64,000 nt of DNA from Aquitalea magnusonii (GCF_002217795.2 NZ_AP018823.1:4650001-4714000); one strand, 5' to 3'; counted from the first letter of the stretch, positions 1-8,350 are shown. Program-made: numbers and translations. The notes: generated by a model from the sequence alone, not told the origin.

Positions 1-1006
1 GATACCAGATGGACGGAACGGTGGAAATCAGTTCGATTACTTCCTGAATGGGTAGGCGCTGGTGACGTCGGCGGCGTGGCTGCTGCCATTCGGCGGCCAG
101 TGATTGCAGCAGATTCAGTTCATCCTGCGTCTGACTGGGGTGGGCACTGCTGTTCTGCACCTTGGTGAGTTGCTCAATGCTATGCGATAGCACAGTGATG
201 GCTGGTGTGAGATCAAGCAAATAACAGCCGGCTTCCAGGGTGTCGGCCTGGATGCGCATGAAACGCGGCGGCTCATCTCGGCTGGCATCCACCAGATAAC
301 CGTTTACCTGGCCCTGAATGGCTTCAACCGGCACCAGGCCAGCCTGGCGTGCCAGATCCATGATCAACTGCTTGGCTACCAGTAGTTCTGGCATGGACAG
401 GCGGTTGGTGGAAGTTAGCCCCAGCAGCAGGATCTGGTGATAGATGACAGCCGCAGCGTCGTCGTTTTCCAGATGCCGTTCCTGCCAGCCACGCGCCAGC
501 GCAAAGCTGTACAACTGGTGGCAGTCGTACCAGAAGTTGGCCGGTGGCGGGCTATAGCTCTGGCAGCAAATGCTCAGCAACTGGCGTGCCGCCATCATGG
601 TGTACAGCAGTAGCTCGATGCGCTGCTGCTCCCGTTCCAGCAAGCCACGCTTGGCCAGACGCTCGGTCAGTGTCAGCTTGAAGGCAACAAACACCGCTTC
701 GAACAGTGCCGCACCCAGCATGGCCAACTGGCGGGTGCGTGGGGCCGAGGTCAGATCAGTCTGGACGATTTCGCTTTCCAGTGCCGGGTAGTAACGGTCC
801 AGTCCCTTCAGGTATTGCAATAACAGCTTGTGACGATTGCCCACCTCCATCGGTGTGCGGCTGAGATTGCGCAGCGCATCCAGCATCTGGCGACCGCATT
901 CGTGCAGGTCGGTATACGGCAAGCGTTCTACCCAACTGGTGACGCTGTCAGGGTTGGTATCTACCAATCTCGGGTCCATATCCAGAGTGGGCAAGGCAAG
1001 CAGCAT
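1..1006 (-). CDS. conserved hypothetical protein, 3' end outside window (possible PilZ-like protein)
   Basis: The reading frame is open from ATG at 1006 to the window edge (335 codons visible), so the C-terminus is missing. The protein begins MLLALPTLDMDPRLVDTNP and is soluble and mostly helical, with no signal peptide or membrane segment. Near the edge it reads RRRRHQRLPIQEVIEL. An Arg-rich RxxxR stretch of this kind often opens a PilZ (c-di-GMP-binding) domain, but the diagnostic D/NxSxxG part would lie outside the window, so this is only a suggestion. It has the same orientation as bioA and lies 124 bp downstream of it. I am sure of the gene but not of its function. Confidence 0.6.
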   Translation of the reverse strand, partial: MLLALPTLDMDPRLVDTNPDSVTSWVERLPYTDLHECGRQMLDALRNLSRTPMEVGNRHKLLLQYLKGLDRYYPALESEIVQTDLTSAPRTRQLAMLGAALFEAVFVAFKLTLTERLAKRGLLEREQQRIELLLYTMMAARQLLSICCQSYSPPPANFWYDCHQLYSFALARGWQERHLENDDAAAVIYHQILLLGLTSTNRLSMPELLVAKQLIMDLARQAGLVPVEAIQGQVNGYLVDASRDEPPRFMRIQADTLEAGCYLLDLTPAITVLSHSIEQLTKVQNSSAHPSQTQDELNLLQSLAAEWQQPRRRRHQRLPIQEVIELISTVPSIWY

Positions 1007-1046
1007 CGTGCATCCTATTGCAGGGCGGGTAAATGGGCGGTGTACG

Positions 1047-1080
1047 GGCGGGAATGCCACGCAGTGTCTGCATTCCCGCC
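1047..1080. terminator. perfect 11-bp inverted repeat between bioA and the downstream gene
   Basis: GGCGGGAATGC (1047-1057) and GCATTCCCGCC (1070-1080) form a perfect stem around a 12-nt loop. There is no clear U-run on either strand, so this may be a weak or Rho-assisted terminator, an mRNA-stabilising hairpin or a protein-binding palindrome. Confidence 0.4.
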
Positions 1081-1130
1081 TATGCATGCGCCATGCTATT
1101 GGAATCAAGCCCGCCAAGGCAAGGCAATAC

Positions 1131-2480
1131 TCACGGCAGGGCTGTTGCCGGCCCGGTCAAAACATTACTTTCCTGATGCAAGGCATCCAGTACCAGACAG
1201 CTTGCCTGGCATAGCTGCATCATTTCCTCCGGCTGCATGACATAGGGCGGCATGAAATACACCGTCTTGCCGATCGGCCTGACCAGACAGCCTTGCTTTA
1301 GCATGGCTGAGAAAAAGGCTTGTGCAAAGTCAGCACGCGGGGTGTCCACATCAAACGCCCAGATCATGCCGGTATGGCGGAAGTGACGAACATCTGCCCG
1401 CTCAGCCAGTGGCGCCAGAATGTCCGTAAAGGTGGCGGCCAGTTCACGGTTGCGCGCAATGATGTCTTCATCCGCAAAGATATCCAGCACCGCCAGCGCC
1501 GCACTGCAGGCCAGGGCATTGCCGGTGTAGCTGTGGGAATGCAGAAAGCCACGGGTGACATCATCGTGGTAAAACGCCTGGTAGATGGTGTCGGTGCTCA
1601 GCACGCAGGATAGCGGCAGAAAACCGCCGGTAATGCCCTTGGACAGGCAGAGAAAGTCCGGCTTGATGCCAGCCTGCTCGCAGGCAAACAGTGTTCCGGT
1701 GCGGCCAAAGCCTACCGCAATCTCATCGGCAATCAGGTGTACCTGGTACTGGTCACACAGGCGGCGCAGCTCAGTGAGGTAAACCGGGTGGTACATCGCC
1801 ATGCCGGCGGCACCCTGTACCAGCGGCTCCACAATGATGGCAGCCATTTCACCGGCTTTCTTGGCCAGGACGTTTTCCAGCGAACGGATAGCCGCCCTTG
1901 CCACGTCTTCTGCACTCTGCCCCGCGCGCGCCAGACGTGCATCCGGCGACGGCACCCGCACCCCTGGCTTGAGCAGCGGCGCATAGGTGGCGGAGAACAG
2001 CGGAACATCTGTCACGGCCAGCGCGCCGGCGGTTTCACCGTGATAGCTGTTATCCAGGCTGATGAAACGGCACTTGTCCGGCTGACCGACATTCTTCCAG
2101 TAATGAAAGCTCATCTTCAGGGCAATCTCGGTGGCACTGGCACCATCCGAGGCATAGAACACATGGCCAAGCCCGGTCAGCGCGGACAGGCGTTCGGACA
2201 GTTCGATCACCGGCCTGTGGGTGAAACCGGCCAGCATCACATGCTCCACCTCATCCAGTTGTTGCTTGATGGCCTGCTTGATACGTGGATGCCCGTGGCC
2301 AAACAGATTGACCCACCAGGAGCTGACCGCATCCAGATAACGGTTACCCTCAAAATCCTCCAGCCACACCCCTTCGGCACGGGCCACCGGAATGATGGGC
2401 AGGGTTTCGTGGCGCTTCATCTGGGTGCAAGGGTGCCAGACGCTGGCAAGGCTGCGTGTCAGCCAGTCCTGATTGCTCAT
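1131..2480 (-). CDS. bioA: adenosylmethionine--8-amino-7-oxononanoate aminotransferase (BioA)
   Basis: This PLP-dependent class III aminotransferase transfers the amino group of S-adenosylmethionine to 7-keto-8-aminopelargonic acid, the antepenultimate step of biotin synthesis, in the cytosol. The 449-residue product has the usual length. Visible motifs are SSWWVNLFGHGHP near residues 53-65, SDGASATEIALK (111-122), NSYHGET (144-150), the cofactor Asp in ADEIAVGFGRTG (251-262) and the Schiff-base Lys281 in LSKGITGG. I placed the start at 2480 (MSNQDW) because AGGAG lies just upstream; an in-frame ATG at 2498 lacks such a site. No other biotin gene is nearby, so bioA is isolated from any bio operon here. 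Confidence 0.95.
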   Translation of the reverse strand: MSNQDWLTRSLASVWHPCTQMKRHETLPIIPVARAEGVWLEDFEGNRYLDAVSSWWVNLFGHGHPRIKQAIKQQLDEVEHVMLAGFTHRPVIELSERLSALTGLGHVFYASDGASATEIALKMSFHYWKNVGQPDKCRFISLDNSYHGETAGALAVTDVPLFSATYAPLLKPGVRVPSPDARLARAGQSAEDVARAAIRSLENVLAKKAGEMAAIIVEPLVQGAAGMAMYHPVYLTELRRLCDQYQVHLIADEIAVGFGRTGTLFACEQAGIKPDFLCLSKGITGGFLPLSCVLSTDTIYQAFYHDDVTRGFLHSHSYTGNALACSAALAVLDIFADEDIIARNRELAATFTDILAPLAERADVRHFRHTGMIWAFDVDTPRADFAQAFFSAMLKQGCLVRPIGKTVYFMPPYVMQPEEMMQLCQASCLVLDALHQESNVLTGPATALP

Positions 2481-2528
2481 GGAATCTCCTGTAAGCATGA
2501 ATGGCAGGATGCTAACACAGCCGCTTCA

Positions 2529-2556
2529 GTCACTTCGAACTGACAAAAAACGTCAC
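2529..2556 (+). promoter_or_regulatory. candidate PilR-type upstream activator sites
   Basis: GTCAC (2529), TGACA (2541) and GTCAC (2552) form spaced inverted and direct half-sites about 65-90 bp upstream of the sigma-54-type promoter. In Pseudomonas the activator PilR binds short GTGTC/TGTC-like repeats in this position. The similarity is by eye only, and no pilR gene is in the window. Confidence 0.35.
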
Positions 2557-2620
2557 ATGCTGCCGCGATATGCCTGTACGGGATTGCAGCGGCAACAGCA
2601 AATCCGGCCATGCAGCCACC

Positions 2621-2636
2621 TGGCACGCTTCCTGCA
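2621..2636 (+). promoter_or_regulatory. sigma-54 (RpoN) promoter of the pilin gene
   Basis: TGGCACGCTTCCTGCA matches the -24/-12 consensus TGGCAC-N5-TTGCA, with GG and GC separated by exactly 10 nt. It lies 33 bp upstream of the pilin ATG, which predicts a start site near 2647. Major pilin genes of several type IV pilus systems are RpoN-dependent, which fits. Confidence 0.75.
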
Positions 2637-2668
2637 AGAGTAAGACAGTGCATACCACGGAGAGGGTC

Positions 2669-3097
2669 ATGCGGGGAAATAACGGTTTTACCTTGATTGA
2701 ATTGATGATCGTCGTGGCCATCATCGGTATTTTGGCAGCGATTGCGATACCGGCGTATCAGAGTTATACCATCAGGGCCAAGGTTTCTGAGGGGCTGCTA
2801 GCAGCTGACGCGATCAAGTCTGCGATGTGGGATAGCTATACGACGAATAATAGTTGGCCAAGTAGTAATGCTTCGGCGGGAATATCTTCCGCAACGGCAT
2901 ATGCCACCAACTACATCGACAGTATCAATATTGTGGCAGCCTCTTCAGTGAGTCAGATTGTGGTCAGTTTTAATGCCAGTACAGTATTAAGTGGGCTTAC
3001 GGTAACGTTGACGCCGGTCATTTCAAGTGGCTCCATCACTTGGTTGTGCCAGTCGAATGCGTCATCGACCCAGTATTTACCTTCCAGTTGTCGTTAA
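2669..3097 (+). CDS. type IV pilin, PilA/PilE family (first tandem copy)
   Basis: This is a major-pilin-like subunit of a type IV pilus, inserted in the inner membrane until assembly. The 142-residue precursor has a six-residue leader MRGNNG followed by [15 protein letters not shown], i.e. the prepilin peptidase site G/F with mature Glu5, then the alpha-1 helix. Two Cys (about 127 and 141) would close a 13-residue C-terminal D-region loop, [15 protein letters not shown]. The start at 2669 follows GGAGAGGGTC; a longer frame from 2570 would add an implausible N-terminus and include the sigma-54 promoter. The paralogous pilin follows 21 bp later. The core is rich in Ser/Thr/Asn, compatible with O-glycosylation by the adjacent transferases (inferred). 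Confidence 0.92.
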   Translation: MRGNNGFTLIELMIVVAIIGILAAIAIPAYQSYTIRAKVSEGLLAADAIKSAMWDSYTTNNSWPSSNASAGISSATAYATNYIDSINIVAASSVSQIVVSFNASTVLSGLTVTLTPVISSGSITWLCQSNASSTQYLPSSCR

Positions 3098-3118
3098 CCA
3101 TCAAGCAAAGGAATGAAC

Positions 3119-3547
3119 ATGAACAGCAAGATCCAGCAAGGTTTTACCCTGATCGAACTGATGATTGTCGTAGCCATTATCGGTATTCTGGCTGCCATCG
3201 CCATCCCGGCCTACCAGGATTACACCAAGCGTGCGCGTGTGACAGAAGGTCTGTCGTTGGCTTCTGCGGCCAAAACGGCTGTTGCCGAGTACTATGCATC
3301 TAATAATACATTCCCCTCAACAAATGCCTCCGCCGGGTTGGCAGATACAATTCAGGGTAATGCAGTTTCCAGTGTTTCGCTTAGTGGCTCGGGTGTGATT
3401 ACCGTGACTTATAACTCTTTGGTCGATACGGCTAGCAATACTTTGACCTTGACTCCTGCTGCTTCTAATGGCGCAATTACTTGGAAGTGTGCCGCTGGAA
3501 CTATTGCAACCAACTGGTTGCCTTCCAATTGCCGTAATGGTAACTGA
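3119..3547 (+). CDS. type IV pilin, PilA/PilE family (second tandem copy)
   Basis: This second type IV pilin is again 142 residues from the ATG at 3119 ([14 protein letters not shown]). An ATG at 3113 is possible, but AAAGGA is spaced correctly only for 3119. The leader, Glu5 and hydrophobic helix closely match the upstream copy. The globular part diverges, but keeps two Cys (about 124 and 138) with the same 13-residue spacing ([15 protein letters not shown]). The genes probably share one transcript from the sigma-54 promoter, ended by the terminator at 3574. Whether both are major subunits or one is a minor or alternative pilin cannot be told from sequence. Confidence 0.92.
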   Translation: MNSKIQQGFTLIELMIVVAIIGILAAIAIPAYQDYTKRARVTEGLSLASAAKTAVAEYYASNNTFPSTNASAGLADTIQGNAVSSVSLSGSGVITVTYNSLVDTASNTLTLTPAASNGAITWKCAAGTIATNWLPSNCRNGN

Positions 3548-3573
3548 TTTTGATCATTAATTGATTAGTGTGG

Positions 3574-3603
3574 AAGGTGCTCTGTAAAGAGCACCTTTTT
3601 TTA
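3574..3603 (+). terminator. intrinsic terminator after the pilin pair
   Basis: AAGGTGCTCT (3574-3583) and AGAGCACCTT (3588-3597) form a 10-bp stem with a GTAA loop, followed by seven or more T. It ends only a few bases before the next ATG, so the transferase gene depends on readthrough or its own promoter. Confidence 0.9.
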
Positions 3604-3605
3604 TA

Positions 3606-5432
3606 ATGATTAAAAAAAATGGTTGTGCTGGGCTATTGGTTGCAGCTGCAGTGACTCTGCCCTTTTTAAGTTGGCTGCGTTATGCTCCATTGCCAGACTG
3701 GGTGTCAGATGCATCGTGTCTATTTTTTCTGGCAACTTCAATGCTATTTCTATTGCCTGCAAGGTATGACTTCTCATTAAGTATATCTAAAGCATTGCTG
3801 CCAATATTTGGTTTTGTCATTTATTTGGCGATAACGAACCATAATCTGACGAATGTTACAGTCTTCATTGCAGTGCTGTTTTTTTTCCTGATTTGGGGTC
3901 TGTTGTTTTCCATTCGATTTAGTGCTGATGCATGTGGGGAGCTTCTACTGGCTCTTGCGACGGTGGTTTTTATTTTTGCAATGTTGCAAGTTATGTTGGG
4001 TTTGTTGCAAGTGTTAAACCTTGCCCCTTTCTTGCATGGTTATGTAGTGTTTGACCGGTCTGCCGCTAATTCGAACATTATGGGTAATATCGGACAGCGG
4101 AATCAATATGCCCAGTTTCTAAGTTGGGGTATATTGTCTGCTTGCTATCTTCATGCCAATAGTCTATTGCGTAGGCCATTTTTCATTGGAAGTGTGTTTT
4201 TATTGGCATGGTTGTCGGCATGTGCTGGTGCACGCTTGGTATGGGCTTATGCACTGATTTTTTCTGTGTTGGGATGGTATTGGTCCAGGCGTAATAAAGC
4301 AGAAACAGTCCGTCGTATGGTCTGGGCGATGGTTGCTGCTGTCGCCTTGATGGTATCTACTCAATTATTTAGTCAGCAGATCGCTACCTTGTTGACTTGG
4401 ATGGGAGTTCCCATTCACGTGGTAAGCGGAGCAGATCGTTTCTTTTCAGCAGGTTTTGGTATCCGTCGTCGTATCGAGTGGACTAAAGCATGGGATATTT
4501 TTATACAGCAACCTTGGCTTGGTATTGGTTGGGGGATGTTTCCAGCACAGTCAGTTGAGATGGAGTTAACTGGTGGGTTACCGAAATATCCAGAGAGCTG
4601 GTTGTTCGTTCATTGCCATAATCTTTTTTTCCAGCTACTGGCTGAAACCGGTATTGTTGGTGTACTGATAGTATTTTCCACACTGTTTTATACGTTAGGA
4701 GCTTTTTTGCGGAAAGGCGAACAGTCGGCGGAAAATTTACTGTTGCTGGGTATCGGCTGTGTGATCCTAGCTCACAGTATGTTTGAGTATCCACTGTGGT
4801 ATCTACCATTTTTCAGCATGTTCTTGATCGTTCTGTTGCTTGCTCCTGTAGGCCGGGTTGTGCTTCCCCTGCGTACAGCGTTTATCAGGATAAGCGACTT
4901 GGTAGTCATGTTAATGGCACTATTTTATGTGGGGACTGGTGTGGCAGTCTTTCAAACTATGGTGGCGTATGTTTTCCCAACCTCAAATGTGCAGGAAAAT
5001 GTACGGCGCATGGCAACCTTGTTTGATGTCGGCAAAAATGTATTGTGGACAAATGACGTAGATATTGTATTGGCCAATTATCTGGTTCCCTCACGTGATC
5101 AGCTAGACCTGAAGCTGCAGCACTTTTCCCGATTAGCTGCTTATCGGCCCTATCCAGAGGTATTGCTGAAGTTGGCAGTTTTGTATGCATTAGATAAGCA
5201 GACGGCTAAAGCCGAGCATACGATAAAGCTTGCAATCGCAAACTATCCAGACTATTCACCTAATTTTGATTACCGTTTAGAAATGATAAGGAAGGATGAG
5301 TTGAAACCATTGCAACTGATCTCCTCTAGGGCGGCCAAGGCATATGTCGATCATGGTGCTCAGACCGATCCAGGCCGTATCGCCGCCGTCATGACCGTCG
5401 CTTCCCCCGTGACCCGCAAGCCCTTGTTCTAA
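3606..5432 (+). CDS. PglL/Wzy_C-family O-oligosaccharyltransferase (first tandem copy)
   Basis: This polytopic inner-membrane protein of 608 residues has about ten or more hydrophobic segments and a soluble C-terminal tail (about 450-608). It carries the signature of pilin/protein O-oligosaccharyltransferases: IGQRNQYA (162-169), the periplasmic-loop HCHN with conserved His338, and EYPLWY (394-399). Such enzymes move a glycan from undecaprenyl pyrophosphate to Ser/Thr of exported proteins; the adjacent pilins are the obvious candidate acceptors. WaaL-type O-antigen ligase is the alternative, but RNQYA and the tail favour PglL. The DNA is much more AT-rich than its neighbours (one line, 3781-3840, has 21 G/C in 60), suggesting transfer or relaxed evolution. 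The ATG lies immediately after a terminator and has little room for a leader. Confidence 0.85.
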   Translation: MIKKNGCAGLLVAAAVTLPFLSWLRYAPLPDWVSDASCLFFLATSMLFLLPARYDFSLSISKALLPIFGFVIYLAITNHNLTNVTVFIAVLFFFLIWGLLFSIRFSADACGELLLALATVVFIFAMLQVMLGLLQVLNLAPFLHGYVVFDRSAANSNIMGNIGQRNQYAQFLSWGILSACYLHANSLLRRPFFIGSVFLLAWLSACAGARLVWAYALIFSVLGWYWSRRNKAETVRRMVWAMVAAVALMVSTQLFSQQIATLLTWMGVPIHVVSGADRFFSAGFGIRRRIEWTKAWDIFIQQPWLGIGWGMFPAQSVEMELTGGLPKYPESWLFVHCHNLFFQLLAETGIVGVLIVFSTLFYTLGAFLRKGEQSAENLLLLGIGCVILAHSMFEYPLWYLPFFSMFLIVLLLAPVGRVVLPLRTAFIRISDLVVMLMALFYVGTGVAVFQTMVAYVFPTSNVQENVRRMATLFDVGKNVLWTNDVDIVLANYLVPSRDQLDLKLQHFSRLAAYRPYPEVLLKLAVLYALDKQTAKAEHTIKLAIANYPDYSPNFDYRLEMIRKDELKPLQLISSRAAKAYVDHGAQTDPGRIAAVMTVASPVTRKPLF

Positions 5433-5439
5433 GCTGTTA

Positions 5440-5473
5440 AAGACACCGCCAAGCTGATGGCTGGCGGTGTCTT
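5440..5473 (+). terminator. strong hairpin after the first oligosaccharyltransferase gene
   Basis: AAGACACCGCCA (5440-5451) pairs perfectly with TGGCGGTGTCTT (5462-5473) across a 10-nt loop. The U-run is short, so termination strength is uncertain. The hairpin overlaps any start codon placed at 5467, which supports a later start for the next gene. Confidence 0.55.
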
Positions 5474-5526
5474 CACTGGCTGACATGCGGTATCCTCGCT
5501 GTTTTGCATTCTGGCCTCATTCCATC

Positions 5527-7314
5527 ATGCCCTTTCCGACACTTTCCCGCCGTCTGGCCTTGCTGGCTTTTTGCCTGATCGCCATTCTGCCGTTTGCCTC
5601 CCGCATTCACTTTGTGCCCTTGCCGCAGTGGTTTGGCGAGATGAACGTGGTATGGCTGATGCTGGCGTCAGCCGTTTTCCTGCTGCCTGGTGGCGTATTG
5701 TTTGAGCGCATTCCGCGGGCCAGTTGGTGGTGTCTGTCCCTGGCGTTGCTGTGGGCGCTCCAGCCACAGTTGGTGCAGGCCTTGTTTCCCGGCATGACCT
5801 ATGCCACCGCGCTGGCCTGGTTAGTAGTGGCCTTGCTGGCTGGCTTGGCATATAGCCTGCAACAGAGCTTTGGCCAGCGCGAGTTTGCTGTCTGGTTGGC
5901 GCGGGCCATCATCGTGGGTGGGCTGGTGCAATCACTGATTGGTCTGGCGCAGTTGACGGGCTTGGCGCACACGCTCGGCCTGTTTTATGACAGTGCCCAT
6001 CCGAGTACCAATATCTTTGGCCATATAGGACAGCGCAACCAATATGCGCATTATCTGATGTGGTCGGTGGTGAGTGGTGTGTATCTGTTTGCCGTGGACC
6101 GCATGGCGCGCGGTTGGCTGGCGGTGTTGGTGGTCTGGCTGGGGTTGATGCTGGCTTATGCTGCATCGCGCACCACGCTGCTTTATCTGCTGGCATTGAC
6201 GCTGCTGGGCGGTCTGTGGCACTGGCGCATGCGTAGTGCCGAATCGCGCCGCTTGATGTGGGCGATGTTGCTGTCCTGCATCGTGGTGTTTGCCGCACAG
6301 TTTGCCTTGCCGCTGGTAAACCATCTGGTATCCCTGTTCACCCATGCCACTGTCACCAATGCTTCCGGGGTAGAGCGCCTGGCTGCCAATGGCGATGACA
6401 TGGGTTCGCGACGTATTGCCGAGATGGGAAAAGCCTGGCTTACCTTCAAGTCGCATCCGCTGTGGGGGGTGGGCTGGTCGCAATATGCCGCGGAGAGTGT
6501 GCGCTTGCAGCCTTTGCCGCAGTTTGCCAGTGCGGGCTTCAACAGTGGGCTGTTTACCAATTGCCATAATCTGATCCTGCAGTTGTTGGCGGAGATGGGA
6601 CTGCCGATCACCCTGGCGGTGGTGGGTGGTTTTGCCTGGGTGGTGTGGCCCTTCTTCAGCGAGCGTGCCGAGGCGGAAGGCATGCTGGCCTTGGGTTGCA
6701 TGGCGGTGACGCTGATCCACAGCATGCTGGAGTACCCGCTGTGGTATCTGTATTTCCTCGCCATGCTGGTGGTGTTTGCCGCCATGTCGCCGGCGCGAAC
6801 GGGCCGGGCCGCGTGGCTGGTGCGTGTTGCCTGGCTGCTGGGCATGGTGTTTGTCGGTTATTTATCGGTGGTGACTTGGTCTACCTACAACGAGCTGGTC
6901 GGTTTGTATTCCCAGACAGATAATCCGGCACGCGATGCCAAGCGTCAGCAGCGTCTGGCCGAGATCATGGTGCAGCATCCTCTGTTTGCCTATCATGCGC
7001 TCAGCACGCTGGATGATTATCTGACTGCGGATACCTCCAATCTGTCACAGAAGCTGGAGTGGGAGGAGCGCCTGACAGCCTTCCGCCCTTACCCTGATGT
7101 GATGATGAAGAAGGCGCAGATGCTGGCATTGGCGGGCCGGGAGGCGGAAGCCAAAGCAACGGTCTCAACGGCACTGGCCTCATTCCCTACATATGCCAAG
7201 GATTATCTGGACGAGATCGACGAGGATGTGCCGCAGTGGCAGCCCTTGCGTGCAGTGGCCCAGCAGGTGTTTGACCGGTTGCCGGCCAAGTACCGGGGGG
7301 GCGAGGGGGAGTAA
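5527..7314 (+). CDS. PglL/Wzy_C-family O-oligosaccharyltransferase (second tandem copy)
   Basis: This paralogue of the preceding protein has the same architecture: multiple membrane helices, HIGQRNQYAHY (166-176), TNCHNL with conserved His347, an EYPLWY motif in a later helix and a soluble C-terminal region with a FRPYPDVMMKKA segment matching YRPYPEVLLKLA in copy 1. Its likely role is en bloc O-glycosylation of pilin or other exported proteins. The start at 5527 (MPFPTLSRRL, 595 residues) aligns with copy 1; upstream in-frame ATGs at 5467 and 5485 are possible, but 5467 lies inside the hairpin. Base composition is GC-rich, like the rest of the chromosome (5761-5820 has 39 G/C in 60), unlike copy 1. 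Confidence 0.85.
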   Translation: MPFPTLSRRLALLAFCLIAILPFASRIHFVPLPQWFGEMNVVWLMLASAVFLLPGGVLFERIPRASWWCLSLALLWALQPQLVQALFPGMTYATALAWLVVALLAGLAYSLQQSFGQREFAVWLARAIIVGGLVQSLIGLAQLTGLAHTLGLFYDSAHPSTNIFGHIGQRNQYAHYLMWSVVSGVYLFAVDRMARGWLAVLVVWLGLMLAYAASRTTLLYLLALTLLGGLWHWRMRSAESRRLMWAMLLSCIVVFAAQFALPLVNHLVSLFTHATVTNASGVERLAANGDDMGSRRIAEMGKAWLTFKSHPLWGVGWSQYAAESVRLQPLPQFASAGFNSGLFTNCHNLILQLLAEMGLPITLAVVGGFAWVVWPFFSERAEAEGMLALGCMAVTLIHSMLEYPLWYLYFLAMLVVFAAMSPARTGRAAWLVRVAWLLGMVFVGYLSVVTWSTYNELVGLYSQTDNPARDAKRQQRLAEIMVQHPLFAYHALSTLDDYLTADTSNLSQKLEWEERLTAFRPYPDVMMKKAQMLALAGREAEAKATVSTALASFPTYAKDYLDEIDEDVPQWQPLRAVAQQVFDRLPAKYRGGEGE

Positions 7315-7376
7315 GCAGGGTCTGGCGGATGGTGTCGCGGTGGCTTTGTCCCCGCTTGACGCCATCTGTGCATGAA

Positions 7377-7404
7377 AAAGCCCGCGTTAGCAGACGCGGG
7401 CTTT
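7377..7404 (-). terminator. rpoH terminator, probably bidirectional
   Basis: AAAGCCCGCG (7377-7386) pairs with CGCGGGCTTT (7395-7404). Read on the minus strand the stem is followed by five T, as expected for rpoH; on the plus strand it also follows the second oligosaccharyltransferase gene. Confidence 0.8.
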
Positions 7405-7428
7405 GTTAAATCAGGCTGTGCTGATAGC

Positions 7429-8292
7429 TCAGCTATCGATGACCACACCTTCGCTCAGTGCAGTCTTCATCTTGCCCAGTGCCTTGGCTTCAATCTGGCG
7501 AATGCGTTCTGCCGATACACCAAATTCGGCAGCCAATTCGTGCAGCGTGGCGCCGCCATCGTCTGCCAGCCAGCGTGCTTCAACAATACGGCGGCTGCGG
7601 GCATCAAGCGAGGACAGCGCATACTCGATGCCTTCGGTTTGCAGATGGTCGAAAGCCTTGCGCTCCAGCGCGCGGGTAGGTTCATGATGCGCATCGGCCA
7701 GCCAGTCGATCGGGGCATAGCCTTCATCATCACCATCATCTGCCATCAGGGCGATATCTTGTCCGCTCATGCGGGTTTCCATTTCCCGCACTTCTTCGGG
7801 TTTAACGCCAAGATCTTCGGCAATCTGCCGGGCTTCATTTTCGCTCAAGGCGGAGAAGCTGCTTTTCATGCTGCGCAGATTGAAGAACAGCTTGCGTTGC
7901 GGCTTGGTGGTGGCAATGCGTACCAGGCGCCAGTTGCGCAGGATGAATTCGTGGATTTCAGCCTTGATCCAATGCACGGCAAAGGAAAACAGGCGAACGC
8001 CACGGCCCGGTTCGAAGCGTTTTACCGCTTTCATCAGGCCGATATTGCCTTCCTGGATCAGGTCGGCTTGCGGCAGGCCGTAACCGGCATAGCCACGCGA
8101 AATCGATACGACGACACGCAGGTGCGATAGCACCATCTGGCGGGCGGCTTCCAGATCATTGTCTTGCTGGAAGCGGGTGGCCAGCTCTGTCTCCTGTTCG
8201 GGGGTCAGCATGGGAACACTGTTCACCGCCTGAATGTATTGCTCCAGGCTGCCGCTGGACGACGGAACGGGCAAGGCAAATGTTGTGGTCAT
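7429..8292 (-). CDS. rpoH: RNA polymerase sigma-32 factor RpoH
   Basis: This is the heat-shock sigma factor that directs RNA polymerase to chaperone and protease promoters. The 287 residues cover region 1.2 (YIQAVNSVPMLTPEQETELA), region 2 (AADLIQEG-like LPQADLIQEGNIGLMKAV, AVHWIKAEIHEFILRNWRLV), the RpoH-box QRKLFFNLR and the region 4 helix-turn-helix (TLHELAAEFGVSAERIRQIE). A strong AAGGAGGTAG lies 5' of the ATG. It closes the minus-strand ftsY-ftsE-ftsX-rpoH cluster, the same neighbour order as in many proteobacteria, but 200 bp and its own regulatory region separate it from ftsX. Confidence 0.97.
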   Translation of the reverse strand: MTTTFALPVPSSSGSLEQYIQAVNSVPMLTPEQETELATRFQQDNDLEAARQMVLSHLRVVVSISRGYAGYGLPQADLIQEGNIGLMKAVKRFEPGRGVRLFSFAVHWIKAEIHEFILRNWRLVRIATTKPQRKLFFNLRSMKSSFSALSENEARQIAEDLGVKPEEVREMETRMSGQDIALMADDGDDEGYAPIDWLADAHHEPTRALERKAFDHLQTEGIEYALSSLDARSRRIVEARWLADDGGATLHELAAEFGVSAERIRQIEAKALGKMKTALSEGVVIDS

Positions 8293-8323
8293 CAGTGTAA
8301 CTACCTCCTTGGGTAGTGCTATC

Positions 8324-8350
8324 TTAGCACTCGCATATAGAGAGTGCTAG
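8324..8350 (-). promoter_or_regulatory. CIRCE-like HrcA operator upstream of rpoH
   Basis: TTAGCACTC (8324-8332), nine bases, then GAGTGCTAG (8342-8350) match the CIRCE element TTAGCACTC-N9-GAGTGCTAA in all but one position. It lies about 32 bp upstream of the rpoH start codon, ahead of the ribosome binding site. HrcA, which binds CIRCE, would repress transcription under non-stress conditions. This is a direct match to a well-defined operator; regulation itself is inferred. Confidence 0.85.

Noticed and set aside
2570..2668. N-terminal extension of the first pilin
   Set aside because: It would include the sigma-54 promoter region and give a 40-residue leader; the ATG at 2669 has the proper ribosome site and a normal prepilin leader.
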